From Desulfovibrionaceae bacterium (lineage in GTDB: Bacteria > Desulfobacterota > Desulfovibrionia > Desulfovibrionales > Desulfovibrionaceae), in assembly GCA_910575755.1 (NCBI GenBank), contig CAJTFO010000008.1:1-64000 (forward strand): a DNA stretch of 64,000 nt. The letters are read 5' to 3'. The translations under genes and the position numbers were made by a program. The notes beneath the pieces are model-generated. The model ran no database searches, was not told where the DNA came from, and saw nothing but the letters and a program-made list of their open reading frames with translations. Positions 49,618 to 58,037 of the stretch are shown here, piece by piece. Each line of letters begins with the position of its first letter. The stretch's first letter is position 1.

Positions 49618-50166
49618 TCAGAGTGTGCGGATCATGCCGATTTCGTCACAGTGGTAAAACTTCGGGCATTTGCTGCACTCCACCCAGACAACGGGGGGCA
49701 GACTTTCCCGCTGAAATTCCGTAAAGCCGCAATGACTGAAAAAAGATTCGGCCAGGGTGAACACAAAAACCCTGGGGATGCCAAGGCGACGGCAGCGCTC
49801 CACCAGGGCCTCCACCAGCCGCCGGCCCAGCCCCTGCCCGTGGCAGGCCTGATGCACGGCAATGGAGCGGATCTCGGCCAGATCCTCCCAGAGCACATGC
49901 AGGGAACCGCAAGCCACCACGGTTTCCCGCCCGCTGTCCGCCGCCGGGGCCGTAATCACCATATAGTCCTGAATATGCTGATACAGATACTGCGGACCCC
50001 GCGCCAGCATGACGTTGGAAGAGGCATACTGATTGATCAGGGCCGACATGCCGTGCACGTCCCCCACACAGGCGGGACGGATATCCAGCGCGGACGCGTC
50101 GCTGATGCGCACGTCCGGGACAACAATGGTATCCCCGGCATCAAAACGAGGAACAGCTATAGGCAT
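49618..50166 (-). CDS. GNAT acetyltransferase, short ArgA-like (N-acetylglutamate synthase)
   Basis: Encodes 182 residues of the GNAT fold. The acetyl-CoA loop is [25 protein letters not shown]; the C-terminal [43 protein letters not shown] resembles the short stand-alone N-acetylglutamate synthases found in Desulfovibrio and other bacteria. That enzyme would start arginine synthesis, in keeping with the argF neighbour about 106 bp downstream. Residues 1-25 are an unusual acidic leader. AGGTGAAAA precedes the ATG. Confidence 0.8.
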   Translation of the reverse strand: MPIAVPRFDAGDTIVVPDVRISDASALDIRPACVGDVHGMSALINQYASSNVMLARGPQYLYQHIQDYMVITAPAADSGRETVVACGSLHVLWEDLAEIRSIAVHQACHGQGLGRRLVEALVERCRRLGIPRVFVFTLAESFFSHCGFTEFQRESLPPVVWVECSKCPKFYHCDEIGMIRTL

Positions 50167-50296
50167 TGCTTTTCACCTGCTGGTGTTTGCGGCCCGCCTG
50201 CCCACGGCGCGGAGATGGGGGCGCGGCCTGAGTATCTGGCGTCTGATTGCGCCCGCGAAGCGCTTGGGGGCAACGCCGTTTTTGCAAGCAGACGCG

Positions 50297-52573
50297 CTAC
50301 GCTAGCTCGGCCTGAGCCAGGGGCAGGACGCCGTCGCGCGCCTCGTCCAGCAGGGCGTTGAATTCCGCCTCGGACATGGGCCTGGCGAACACATATCCCT
50401 GTACCATATTGCAGCCTCTGGAGCGCAGAAAATCCACCTCTTCAGCGTGTTCCACGCCTTCAGCCACGGTGCGGACGCCCAGCTCCCGGGCCATGGCAAT
50501 GATGTTGGAGACGACAATACGCTCACGCGCAAGGTCACGGCTCTTGCGCAGAAAAAGCATGTCCAGCTTGAGCACGTCGATGGGCAGATCCTTGAGCACG
50601 TTGAACGAGGAAAAACCAGCCCCGAAATCATCCAGGGAACAACGGAAGCCGCGCTTCTTCAGTTCCAGCACCATCTCGCGGAAATGGTCGTCGAACAGGG
50701 CCAGAGATTCCGTGCACTCCAGCTCCAGCAGGCCGTCAGGGATGCCGTAGCGCTCCTTGACGTTGCTGTAGTAGAGAAGAAAATCATCCTGCATCAGGCT
50801 CAGGCGCGAGACGTTCACCGCAAGACCCAGTGCGGATTTGCCCTCCTTGAGGCGCTGGTGCAGCCATGCGCAGGCGCGGGAAAATATATGCCGGTCAAGC
50901 TGTATGATGAAACCGTTGCGTTCAAACAGGGGGATAAAATCACGCGGCGGCACCGGACGGTCGTCATCATGCCAGCGCGTCAGCACTTCCGCGCCCTGAA
51001 TGCGGTTGCCGTTCTGAATGTCAACCTTGGGCTGAAAATAGAGCTTGAACTGATCGTCCCGCAGGGCGGCCTCCATCCGGCTCTCAATCTCCAGCTGGCG
51101 CAGGGCCAGACCGCGCATGTCGTCGGAATAGAACACGCAGGCGTCCGCGCTGCCCTCCTTGGCCACGCGCAAGGCGATATTGGCCCGGTTGATCATGTCC
51201 ATGAAGGACACTTCCCCGGCATGGGCCATGTCCGTACTGTACACGCCCACATGCAGAGCCAGCGGGAAGGCGCGCGAAAAACGGGTCGTGTCGTCCTCAA
51301 TGCGCTTGCGAAGCGCCTGAAAATCCCTTGTGAATTCCTCGCGGCTACTCATGGGCCGGATGCCCGCAAACTTGTCCGCCGAAACGCGACAACAGCGAAC
51401 CAGGGGACCGTCGCCGGCCGCCAGCAATGCGGCGATGCGCACCAGCTCCTTGTCGCCCATTTCGTAGCCGAACATTTCATTGTAAAATTTGAAATTCTTG
51501 ATGTCCGCGTACCAGACGGCAAAAACCAGGTCCGGATTGCGGCGCGTCAGGACGGCGGCATCCATTTTCAAGCGGTTGATGTTGCGTATGCCGGTCAGAG
51601 GGTCCAAAAAGGCCATGCGCTCCAGTTCGCCGTGATACTGATTGCTGATGCTCCGCACGCGCCAGAGCAGAAAAAAGGCCAGCAGAAGGGCCAGACCGAT
51701 GATGGCGCACACGCTGAGCCACAAGGCATTGGATGTCAGCGAGAGCGCAGCCGCGGGCACAGTGCAGAACAAAAACCAGTTGTTGACGCCCAGAGGCTCG
51801 TAGGCGGCGAAATGCTTCTTGCCGCCCGCAGTATAGAAAAACACGTCGCGCCGGTTCTTTTGCAGGTTTTCCAGCACCCTTTCCCGCGTCATGTTTTCCA
51901 GAGGGCCGAGATCAAAGATGTCCTTTTCCCGACCTTCGGCGACCCCGCCGGCCGCGGGACGCAGAACATAGACGCCCTGTCCGTCAATGAGAGAGGCAAG
52001 CCCCTTGTTGTCAAACAGGGAAATGCGCAGGATATCCAGAAAGACGTCCGCCGAGTTGACGGCCATAAGCACGCCGCTGATTCCGCCGGCCCGGTCATGC
52101 ACGGGCACAGCGCAATAGATCACGGAGCCGGGGCCGAACGGGTTCCCGCGCACCCCGGAAAGCGCGGCCCTGCCCGCAAGAGCTTCCTGAAAAAAAGCTT
52201 CGCCGGACATGTCAACGCCCCGGCGCAGTTCGCCGCTGATGTCCACAAGATCCACCCGGCCGTCGCGTCCGGCCAGGCCCATACGCAGAAAGGCATTGTT
52301 GTCATTGACTTCTTTCAGAGTGGGGAGAATTTCCTTTTCCGACATATGACCAAGGCTGACGGCCAGGCCATAAAGAGTCTGAAAGTCCAGCGCGATCTGG
52401 CGTTGCACCAGCGTCTGCAACTGGTTGACTGTATCATAGAGATAGAGCGCGTTTTCACGCTCGTTCTGTGAACTGAGCTGACGCAACAGAAGCAGACCGC
52501 AGACGAGAAAGACGCCGCCAATCAATAAACCCATCGCATAGGTGCGCTTGAGCTGTTCGGAACTGCTGAGCAC
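50297..52573 (-). CDS. Cache-GGDEF-EAL membrane protein (cyclic-di-GMP phosphodiesterase)
   Basis: Encodes 758 residues. Membrane helices near 12-34 and 278-305 bracket a periplasmic Cache-type sensor. The GGDEF domain (about 315-480) has RVSADKFAG in place of GGDEF, so cyclase activity is unlikely. The EAL domain (about 490-745) reads EVL rather than EAL but keeps the catalytic set: Glu in GAEVLTRW, Asn in LAVNVSRLS, Glu in LELECTES, the Asp pair in SLDDFGAGFSS, Lys in DVLKLDMLF and Glu in AEGVEHAEE. It probably hydrolyses c-di-GMP under periplasmic signals. GTG start at 52573 behind AGGTGAG. Confidence 0.9.
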   Translation of the reverse strand: MLSSSEQLKRTYAMGLLIGGVFLVCGLLLLRQLSSQNERENALYLYDTVNQLQTLVQRQIALDFQTLYGLAVSLGHMSEKEILPTLKEVNDNNAFLRMGLAGRDGRVDLVDISGELRRGVDMSGEAFFQEALAGRAALSGVRGNPFGPGSVIYCAVPVHDRAGGISGVLMAVNSADVFLDILRISLFDNKGLASLIDGQGVYVLRPAAGGVAEGREKDIFDLGPLENMTRERVLENLQKNRRDVFFYTAGGKKHFAAYEPLGVNNWFLFCTVPAAALSLTSNALWLSVCAIIGLALLLAFFLLWRVRSISNQYHGELERMAFLDPLTGIRNINRLKMDAAVLTRRNPDLVFAVWYADIKNFKFYNEMFGYEMGDKELVRIAALLAAGDGPLVRCCRVSADKFAGIRPMSSREEFTRDFQALRKRIEDDTTRFSRAFPLALHVGVYSTDMAHAGEVSFMDMINRANIALRVAKEGSADACVFYSDDMRGLALRQLEIESRMEAALRDDQFKLYFQPKVDIQNGNRIQGAEVLTRWHDDDRPVPPRDFIPLFERNGFIIQLDRHIFSRACAWLHQRLKEGKSALGLAVNVSRLSLMQDDFLLYYSNVKERYGIPDGLLELECTESLALFDDHFREMVLELKKRGFRCSLDDFGAGFSSFNVLKDLPIDVLKLDMLFLRKSRDLARERIVVSNIIAMARELGVRTVAEGVEHAEEVDFLRSRGCNMVQGYVFARPMSEAEFNALLDEARDGVLPLAQAELA

Positions 52574-52953
52574 TGTTTCTCACCTGAAATACGTTTCCGG
52601 AACTCGTTTCGTACATTCTCAGCCCAAGGGCTGAAGTATAAAGATCATGACCCGAAAACGCCGTTTTTGGCTCATTCACGGCGCTTTTTCGCGCCGCGTC
52701 AGACTCTCGCCCGGCCTTGGAAGGCATTCCATACGAATTATGAAATGGCTTCTAAACGGCTAGCATAGCTTTTTTCCGTGCGTTTCTCAAGTCCGGCCGG
52801 CGCCATTTTCTCAAGCGCGGTCGCCAGGGTCTTCCGCATCTTCAGCGGGGACAGCGGCCTTGCTTCCGTCTGCGGAGAGTCTCGCCGGCGTCATTGCCGT
52901 CGGCATGCTTTACGGCTATGCTGTTTTGGCAGAAAGCAACAAGGAGAGATGTC
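52574..52953. other. Intergenic region between two divergent genes
   Basis: About 380 bp between the minus-strand EAL gene and the plus-strand phosphatase. It holds a small palindrome, TCAGCCCAAGGGCTGA (52619-52634), and a GC stem near 52660-52690. A similar GGGCTGAAG...CATGAC string recurs near 54630, so a third repeat family is possible. No promoter can be assigned with confidence. Confidence 0.4.
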
Positions 52954-54381
52954 ATGCGTACCCTGTTTCTGCTTTTTTTCAGCATGGTCTGCGCCGTAAT
53001 CACGGTTTCTCCGGCCGCCAGCGCCGTTGAGGACGACGCCAGGCTGCTCAAGATAGTGGCCCTTTCCCGGCACGGCGTTCGCTCGCCCACGCAGGATGCG
53101 AAAACACTTTCTCTCTGGAGCGAACGCATCTGGCCGCAATGGCCGGTGGAACGCGGTCGTCTGACGGCGCGCGGCGCGCGGCTGGTCAGCGCCATGTGGG
53201 CGGATCTGCGCGGCGTGCTGCTCAATTACGGCCTGCTGCCGGACGCGGTCTGCCCCCCGCCGGGCGCGGTCTTTGTGCGCGCGGACATTGACCAGCGCAC
53301 CAGGGCCACGGCCCAGGCCCTGCTGGAAGGACTGGCGCCGGGCTGCACGCAGGGCTATGCCGTGGCCGACGCCGAACCCGACCCCCTCTTTCACCCGGTC
53401 AAGGCCGGCCTGTACGCTTTTGATCCCGCGGACGCGGCCAAGAGCATTCTGAGCATGACCGACGGTGGTCTGGATCGGCTTCAGGAGGATTTCGCCGGCC
53501 CGCTGGCCCTCATCGACCAGCTCAGCGCGCCGCCCGCGCCCGCCCTGTGCAGCCGTTTCGGCCTGCCGCCGCAGTGCCGCCTTTCAGACATTCCCAATTC
53601 CGTGAGCGTTTCGCCAGACGGGCGCACTGTGGGACTTGCGGGGGGCCTGGGCATAGCCTCCAGCATGGCGGAAATCTTTCTGCTGGAATACGGGCAATGG
53701 CCGGGCAGCCCGGCCGGCTGGGGCCAGGTGGACGGCGCCACCCTGAAGCAGGCGCTGCCCGTGCACAGCCGCATCTTTGACGTGGTCAACCGCGCCCCGC
53801 TGGTGGCCTGGGCGCGCGGCTCCGCCCTGCTGACGGAAATGTCCGCCGCTCTCACGGGCACGCACTATGACCAGCGCCTCAACGCGGCCTCCCTGGTGGT
53901 CTTTGTGGGGCACGATACCAATATCTCCAATCTGGGCGCGCTGCTGGGCGTCAACTGGCAGGCCAGGGGATACCCGCTCAACGATATCCCCCCGGCGGGC
54001 GTTCTGCTGCTGGAGCTCTGGGGCCGGGGCGACAGGCGCGAAGTGCGGGTGCGCTTTTACGCACAGCCGCCGGAGGCCCTGCACGCGCCTTTTGCTGAAG
54101 AAAAATTCGCGCTCTGCGCTGTTCCGTACCGGCAGGCAGACGTGACGGGCACGGCCCGGTCATTGAAGGGCCACGGTGAGTTCCCGGCCGGAAATGAATT
54201 TTCCGTGAATCCCCGTCTGCACGCGCCAGAGGCTGCGGAGGTTTTTGCTCCGCCGGTGGTAGGCGCGGCCCGCTTTGAGCTTGCCGACTTCCAGCGGCTG
54301 GTGCGCAAAAAAACTGATGGAGCGCCACTGGCGCCCCGGCAGGTTCCCCGACTGCATCCGGGCAGAGAAGTCCAGAAATAA
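52954..54381 (+). CDS. Periplasmic histidine acid phosphatase
   Basis: Encodes 475 residues. A signal peptide (1-24, ending ASA) exports it. The catalytic motif RHGVRSP is at residues 39-45 and the proton-donor HD is near 319 (FVGHDTNIS). This is the AppA/Agp branch that hydrolyses phosphomonoesters such as glucose-1-phosphate or phytate at acid pH. The last ~70 residues after FAEEKFALCAVPYRQAD are longer than in E. coli homologues. AAGGAGAGA precedes the ATG. Monocistronic, with a terminator after it. Confidence 0.9.
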   Translation: MRTLFLLFFSMVCAVITVSPAASAVEDDARLLKIVALSRHGVRSPTQDAKTLSLWSERIWPQWPVERGRLTARGARLVSAMWADLRGVLLNYGLLPDAVCPPPGAVFVRADIDQRTRATAQALLEGLAPGCTQGYAVADAEPDPLFHPVKAGLYAFDPADAAKSILSMTDGGLDRLQEDFAGPLALIDQLSAPPAPALCSRFGLPPQCRLSDIPNSVSVSPDGRTVGLAGGLGIASSMAEIFLLEYGQWPGSPAGWGQVDGATLKQALPVHSRIFDVVNRAPLVAWARGSALLTEMSAALTGTHYDQRLNAASLVVFVGHDTNISNLGALLGVNWQARGYPLNDIPPAGVLLLELWGRGDRREVRVRFYAQPPEALHAPFAEEKFALCAVPYRQADVTGTARSLKGHGEFPAGNEFSVNPRLHAPEAAEVFAPPVVGAARFELADFQRLVRKKTDGAPLAPRQVPRLHPGREVQK

Positions 54382-54401
54382 CAGGCCGCGGGACGCCCTT
54401 T

Positions 54402-54449
54402 GCGCAATGCCGCCTCTGCCCTGTCCGGGGAGGGCGGCATTGCGCTTTT
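54402..54449 (+). terminator. Terminator of the acid phosphatase gene
   Basis: Stem GCGCAATGCCGCC/GGCGGCATTGCGC (13 bp) followed by TTTT, about 20 bp past the stop codon. Confidence 0.85.
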
Positions 54450-55015
54450 CCCCACTGTACAGCTAATCAATTTTGACGTATTCTTGGCGCATCACACAGG
54501 TTGACGACGCTGTTTCCAGAAATGATTTCATGCGAGTTATGAAAGTGCTCCCGACGCCGACCGAGAGTCCGGCGCGTCGCAAGAGCGCAAAAAAACATTG
54601 TGGGACGCGTGATTTCCATGCTTCGGCCCAGGGCTGAAGCATTGAATACGTTACAGCATGACAAAGATGAAAAATTCAGAGCAATTTTAAATGAAAGTCA
54701 GTGCAGGGATAATTCATATTGTGAAATTATGAACAGAAGCGCCGGCATGGCAGGTTATAGATGAAAAAACAAGAGGACTGCGGCAGCAGCGCAAAAAGGC
54801 CTGCGCAGAATGAAAACGCGCTCCCGCAGGCCCCTTTTCGGCGCATCCGGCGGCTTTTGCGCTTGAGTGCCTGACTGCGGACATTGTAGACGTTTCTGTC
54901 CGGATTTACACTGTTGGCTAGAGGAATAGCTTTGTCTGCGAGGAACATTGGTTTGGAGCGCCGGATAGACTTTTGAACATCCGACGCGCCATGCCCTAAA
55001 AACCAGGAGCTTGAG
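54450..55015. other. Long intergenic region upstream of the class V aminotransferase
   Basis: About 565 bp with no convincing gene. Structures seen: ATGCTTCGGCCC/GGGCTGAAGCAT-type hairpin near 54616-54641, a hairpin GGCCTGCG/CGCAGGCC (54811-54836) followed by CCTTTTC, and an A+T-rich stretch 54655-54740. The second hairpin could end a short leader transcript. No known riboswitch motif was recognised. Confidence 0.45.
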
Positions 55016-56128
55016 ATGACCACTGTTTTCGGAGAATTGGATCATGTCCTGCTGATGGCCCCCGGCCCCAGCCCCGTCGCCCCCAATGTGCTCAAGGCCA
55101 TGAGCATCCCGACCCTGGGGCATCTTGATCCCGACTGCATCAAGGTCATGGACGCCATGCAGGAACAACTGCGCGCCGTGTGCAAAACCAAGAATGCCGT
55201 GACCTTCCCCATTTCCGGCACAGGTTCCGCCGGTATGGAGGCCACCTTTGTCAATCTGGTGGAGCGCGGCGACGATGTGCTCATCGTCAACAACGGCGTG
55301 TTCTGCTCACGCATGGTGGAAGTGGCCACCCGTCTGGGCGCACAGGTGGATGTGGCGGAATGCCCCTGGGGCCGGCCCATTGATCCTGCCGCGGTCAAGG
55401 CCAAGCTGGACAAAAAGCATTACAAGGTTCTGGCCGTGGTGCATGCTGAAACCTCCACCGGCATCAACAATCCCGTTGCCGCCATCGGCGAGCTGGTGAA
55501 AAACAGCGACACCCTGTATCTGGTGGACAGCGTGGCCGGCCTGGGCGGCGTGGACATGCGCGTGGACGAATGGGGCATCGACGCCTTTTACAGCGGTTCG
55601 CAGAAGTGCCTCTCCGTGCCTCCGGGGCTGGCGCCCGCGTCCTTCTCCGACGCGGCTATGGAGGCCATTGCCAAACGCAAAACCAAGGTGCCCAACTGGT
55701 ACATGGATGTCTCCCTGATTCGCAAATACTGGGAAGGTTCGCCGCGTGTGTACCATCACACCGCGCCCATCAACATGTACTATGCCCTGCATCAGGCTCT
55801 GGACAACCTGCTGACCGAAGGGCTGGACGCCGCCTTTGCCCGGCATATCGCCATGCACCAGCGCCTGAGCGACGGTCTGGCCAAGCTGGGTTTCACCCCC
55901 TTCGTCAAGGAGGGCGGGGCTCCGCAGATCAACCTGTACCTGCCGCCCGCGGGCGTGGACGCCAACACCCTGCGCGCCAGCCTGCGCAAGGAGCACAAGA
56001 TCGAAGTGGCCGGCGGCCTCGGCGAACTGGCCGGCAAGGTCATCCGCGTGGGCGTTATGGGCGAGGGCGCGCGCGAAGAACCCATCGACCGCCTGATCAA
56101 TGCCATCAAGGCCTGCCTGAATAAGTAA
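55016..56128 (+). CDS. Class V aminotransferase (alanine/serine-glyoxylate type)
   Basis: Encodes 370 residues. The PLP Lys is residue 197 (FYSGSQKCLSVPPGL); MAPGPSPVAPNVLKAM and FPISGTGSAGMEATFVNL are the cofactor and substrate loops. It matches the alanine-glyoxylate/serine-glyoxylate group; related proteins include PucG and large-subunit-like hydrogenase-linked proteins. The amino donor is not fixed by sequence. GGAGCTTGAG precedes the ATG. It has an unusually long upstream region (about 565 bp), so regulation in the leader is possible. It is convergent with the oxidase gene. Confidence 0.9.
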   Translation: MTTVFGELDHVLLMAPGPSPVAPNVLKAMSIPTLGHLDPDCIKVMDAMQEQLRAVCKTKNAVTFPISGTGSAGMEATFVNLVERGDDVLIVNNGVFCSRMVEVATRLGAQVDVAECPWGRPIDPAAVKAKLDKKHYKVLAVVHAETSTGINNPVAAIGELVKNSDTLYLVDSVAGLGGVDMRVDEWGIDAFYSGSQKCLSVPPGLAPASFSDAAMEAIAKRKTKVPNWYMDVSLIRKYWEGSPRVYHHTAPINMYYALHQALDNLLTEGLDAAFARHIAMHQRLSDGLAKLGFTPFVKEGGAPQINLYLPPAGVDANTLRASLRKEHKIEVAGGLGELAGKVIRVGVMGEGAREEPIDRLINAIKACLNK

Positions 56129-56148
56129 TATCCGTTCAGTATGAATGC

Positions 56149-56181
56149 AAAGCGGCGGCATCGTCATGATGTCGCCGCTTT
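56149..56181. terminator. Bidirectional terminator between convergent genes
   Basis: AAAGCGGCG and CGCCGCTTT form the outer stem; the helix continues with one mismatch (GCATC/GATGT). It lies 20 bp after the aminotransferase and 25 bp after the convergent oxidase. Confidence 0.75.
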
Positions 56182-56205
56182 CATTTCTGGCGCAGCATTC
56201 CGCGG

Positions 56206-57222
56206 TCAGGCCAGCAGATGCGGCCCGGCCTCCCTGATCGAAGCGCAGCCCGTGAGCAGCATGCCCTCCAGGAGTTGACGCCGCATGCGGGCCAGCAGCA
56301 TCCGCACGCCCTCTTCCTCGCCGCCCATGCCCGCGATGATGGCCGGCCGCCCGATCAGCACAGCCTCGGCACCCAGGGCCAGCATCTTGAGCACATCCGC
56401 GCCGGAGCGCACGCCGCCATCCGCCAGCACGGTCATTTGCTTCACGCTGCGGGCAATGGCGGGCAGCGCGTCGGCTGTGCCGGGCACGGCCTCAAAGGCC
56501 CGCCCGCCGTGGTTGGAAACCACGATGGCGTCACAGCCGCACTCTTCGGCGGCCAGCGCGTCCTCCACGCTGAGCACGCCCTTGAGCATGAACTTCAGGC
56601 CCAGGGCATGCGCTTTTTCCACAATGGCGCTCAGTTCCGCACGGCTCTTGGGCGACACCGGGCGCTTGCTCTTGGCCAGAGCGGTAATGGCGGCGGTGTC
56701 AATATCCATGCCCACCACCCCACAACCGGCCCGGGCCACGCGCTCCAGACGCTCGAAAAAAGCATCTCCGGCCCAGGGTTTGATGACGGGAATGCCCCAG
56801 CCTTCCACAGCCTCCACAGCCTTCAGCCCGCACTCAAAAGCTTCGGATGTGCCGTCGCCGGTGCAGGCGATGCTGCCGGCGGAGCGGGCCCCCTCAGTAA
56901 CCACCTGGGCAAAGCGCTCTTCGGGAAGGCCATTGCCCATATTAAAGGCCGTGCCAGCCAGAGGCGCGATAAGCACCGGCAGGCTCAGGGGCAGGCCCAG
57001 CACCTCGCAGGTGGTTTCCGGCGCGCGCACTTCGTGGATCAGCCGCATCCTCAGGCAGACCTTTTCCAGAGCGGTAATGTTGGCGCGGAAGGACGCGGCG
57101 GTGCGGATGCCGCCCATGCCCGGCAACTCTCCGGCGCAGGCCCGGCCATCGCAGTGGGCGCAGACGCGGCAGGCGCCGTTCATGCGTTCCCGCGCCTGTT
57201 GACGCAGCGTTTTCATATCCAT
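56206..57222 (-). CDS. FMN-dependent alpha-hydroxy-acid oxidising protein
   Basis: Encodes 338 residues, a TIM barrel of the lactate/glycolate oxidase family. The catalytic His and substrate Arg are in VVSNHGGRAFE, and FMN phosphate is bound by LADGGVRSGADVL and LIGRPAI. The N-terminal CRVCAHCDGRACAGELPGMGG holds four closely spaced Cys, a pattern found in a bacterial sub-branch and suggestive of a metal or redox site. Lactate is a favoured substrate in sulfate reducers, but the true substrate is unknown. The ATG at 57222 follows GGAGGAA; the longer frame runs into the tRNA terminator. Confidence 0.85.
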   Translation of the reverse strand: MDMKTLRQQARERMNGACRVCAHCDGRACAGELPGMGGIRTAASFRANITALEKVCLRMRLIHEVRAPETTCEVLGLPLSLPVLIAPLAGTAFNMGNGLPEERFAQVVTEGARSAGSIACTGDGTSEAFECGLKAVEAVEGWGIPVIKPWAGDAFFERLERVARAGCGVVGMDIDTAAITALAKSKRPVSPKSRAELSAIVEKAHALGLKFMLKGVLSVEDALAAEECGCDAIVVSNHGGRAFEAVPGTADALPAIARSVKQMTVLADGGVRSGADVLKMLALGAEAVLIGRPAIIAGMGGEEEGVRMLLARMRRQLLEGMLLTGCASIREAGPHLLA

Positions 57223-57282
57223 GCGGACTTCCTCCAGGGTTGCAGTGGGGAAACGCCCCGAATCCGGGGCTGACTCCGGCAT

Positions 57283-57310
57283 AAAAAAGCCCGCGATCTC
57301 AATCGCGGGC
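57283..57310 (-). terminator. Terminator after tRNA-Arg
   Basis: GCCCGCGAT/ATCGCGGGC stem with a short CTCA loop; on the minus strand it is followed by six T. It lies 13 bp downstream of the CCA end of the tRNA. Confidence 0.9.
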
Positions 57311-57322
57311 CAATTTCTCACA

Positions 57323-57399
57323 TGGCGCGCCCAGGAGGAATCGAACCCCCGGCCAAGAGCTTAGAAGGCTCCTGCTCTATCCATCTGAGCTATGGGCGC
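57323..57399 (-). tRNA. tRNA-Arg (anticodon UCU)
   Basis: On the minus strand the cloverleaf is complete: acceptor GCGCCCA/TGGGCGC with discriminator G and encoded CCA, D arm GCTCAGATGGATAGAGC, anticodon loop CTTCTAA with TCT, and T arm CCGGGGGTTCGATTCCTCCTGG. It reads AGA (and AGG by wobble). A consensus promoter lies about 40 bp upstream and a terminator follows. Confidence 0.97.
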
Positions 57400-57436
57400 A
57401 GACCAAACCGGCGGACAAGCCGTCGTTTTCGCGCCC

Positions 57437-57465
57437 ATTATAGAGACGGAAGCCCGCCGCGTCAA
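57437..57465 (-). promoter_or_regulatory. Promoter of tRNA-Arg
   Basis: On the minus strand TTGACG is separated by 17 bp from a perfect TATAAT (57437-57442). It is followed by GGGCGCG, and the tRNA starts about 38 bp downstream. Confidence 0.88.
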
Positions 57466-57523
57466 GATACGCGCAAGGCCGCGCCATGCCGTAAAAGCGC
57501 CAAGAAAAAGATTTGAGGATTTT

Positions 57524-57546
57524 GGGCCGTTTTGCGGCCCTTTTTT
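57524..57546 (+). terminator. Orphan intrinsic terminator on the plus strand
   Basis: GGGCCG TTTTG CGGCCC stem followed by six T on the plus strand. No plus-strand gene lies upstream within 1.3 kb. It might end antisense transcription, a small RNA between 57400 and 57523, or be left over from a lost gene. Confidence 0.75.
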
Positions 57547-57589
57547 CATGCAACTTGAGAGCGGATTCTCCTGGCCAAAATTGCAAACC

Positions 57590-57932
57590 ATAGGACGAGT
57601 TCAGAGAATTTGTGAGAGCAAGATAAAAAAGAATGAAGAAACAAGATAGTATATTTCATCAAAATATTTTGATATTCAAGATTTTTCTGATGCGGTACGT
57701 GGGCATTGGGGAATAGAGAACAGCCTGCACCGGGTAATGGATATAGTAGGGAGATGATGAATGTCGGGCAAGAGAAAAGAATGCTGCCGGCAATTTTGTC
57801 ACGCTCAGGCATAGGACAGTGAATATGTTGAAAAGCTTGCCCGGGAAAAAGAGCATGCGGGTACGCCGCAAACTGGCCGGCTGGGATGATGACTTCTTAT
57901 GCCAGGCGGTAATGGGCAAACCGGCGGCCTGA
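57590..57932 (+). pseudogene. ISAs1-family transposase, C-terminal remnant
   Basis: In one frame the sequence reads IGRVQRICESKIKKNEETR, an in-frame TAG, YISSKYFDIQDF and SDAVRGHWGIENSLHRVMDI. After one frameshift near 57740 it continues GDDECRAREKNAAGNFVTLRH and ends RVRRKLAGWDDDFLCQAV before a stop. The HWGIENxLHxVxD block and GWDDDFLCQAV tail are hallmarks of ISAs1 (H-repeat) transposases. The N-terminal two thirds are gone and no terminal inverted repeats were found. The gene is clearly dead: one nonsense codon and one frameshift. Confidence 0.82.
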
Positions 57933-58037
57933 ACTTCATGCCATTGCCCTGTGCCCGACCGCGCCGGGGCGCGCTTGCTTTTTTCAACCACTAGCTTACC
58001 CTGAATAGACGTCATTGCATAAAAAACGGGATATTCC

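Noticed and set aside
54450..55015. Glycine riboswitch ahead of the aminotransferase gene
   Set aside because: The conserved glycine-aptamer cores were not found; only generic hairpins are visible.
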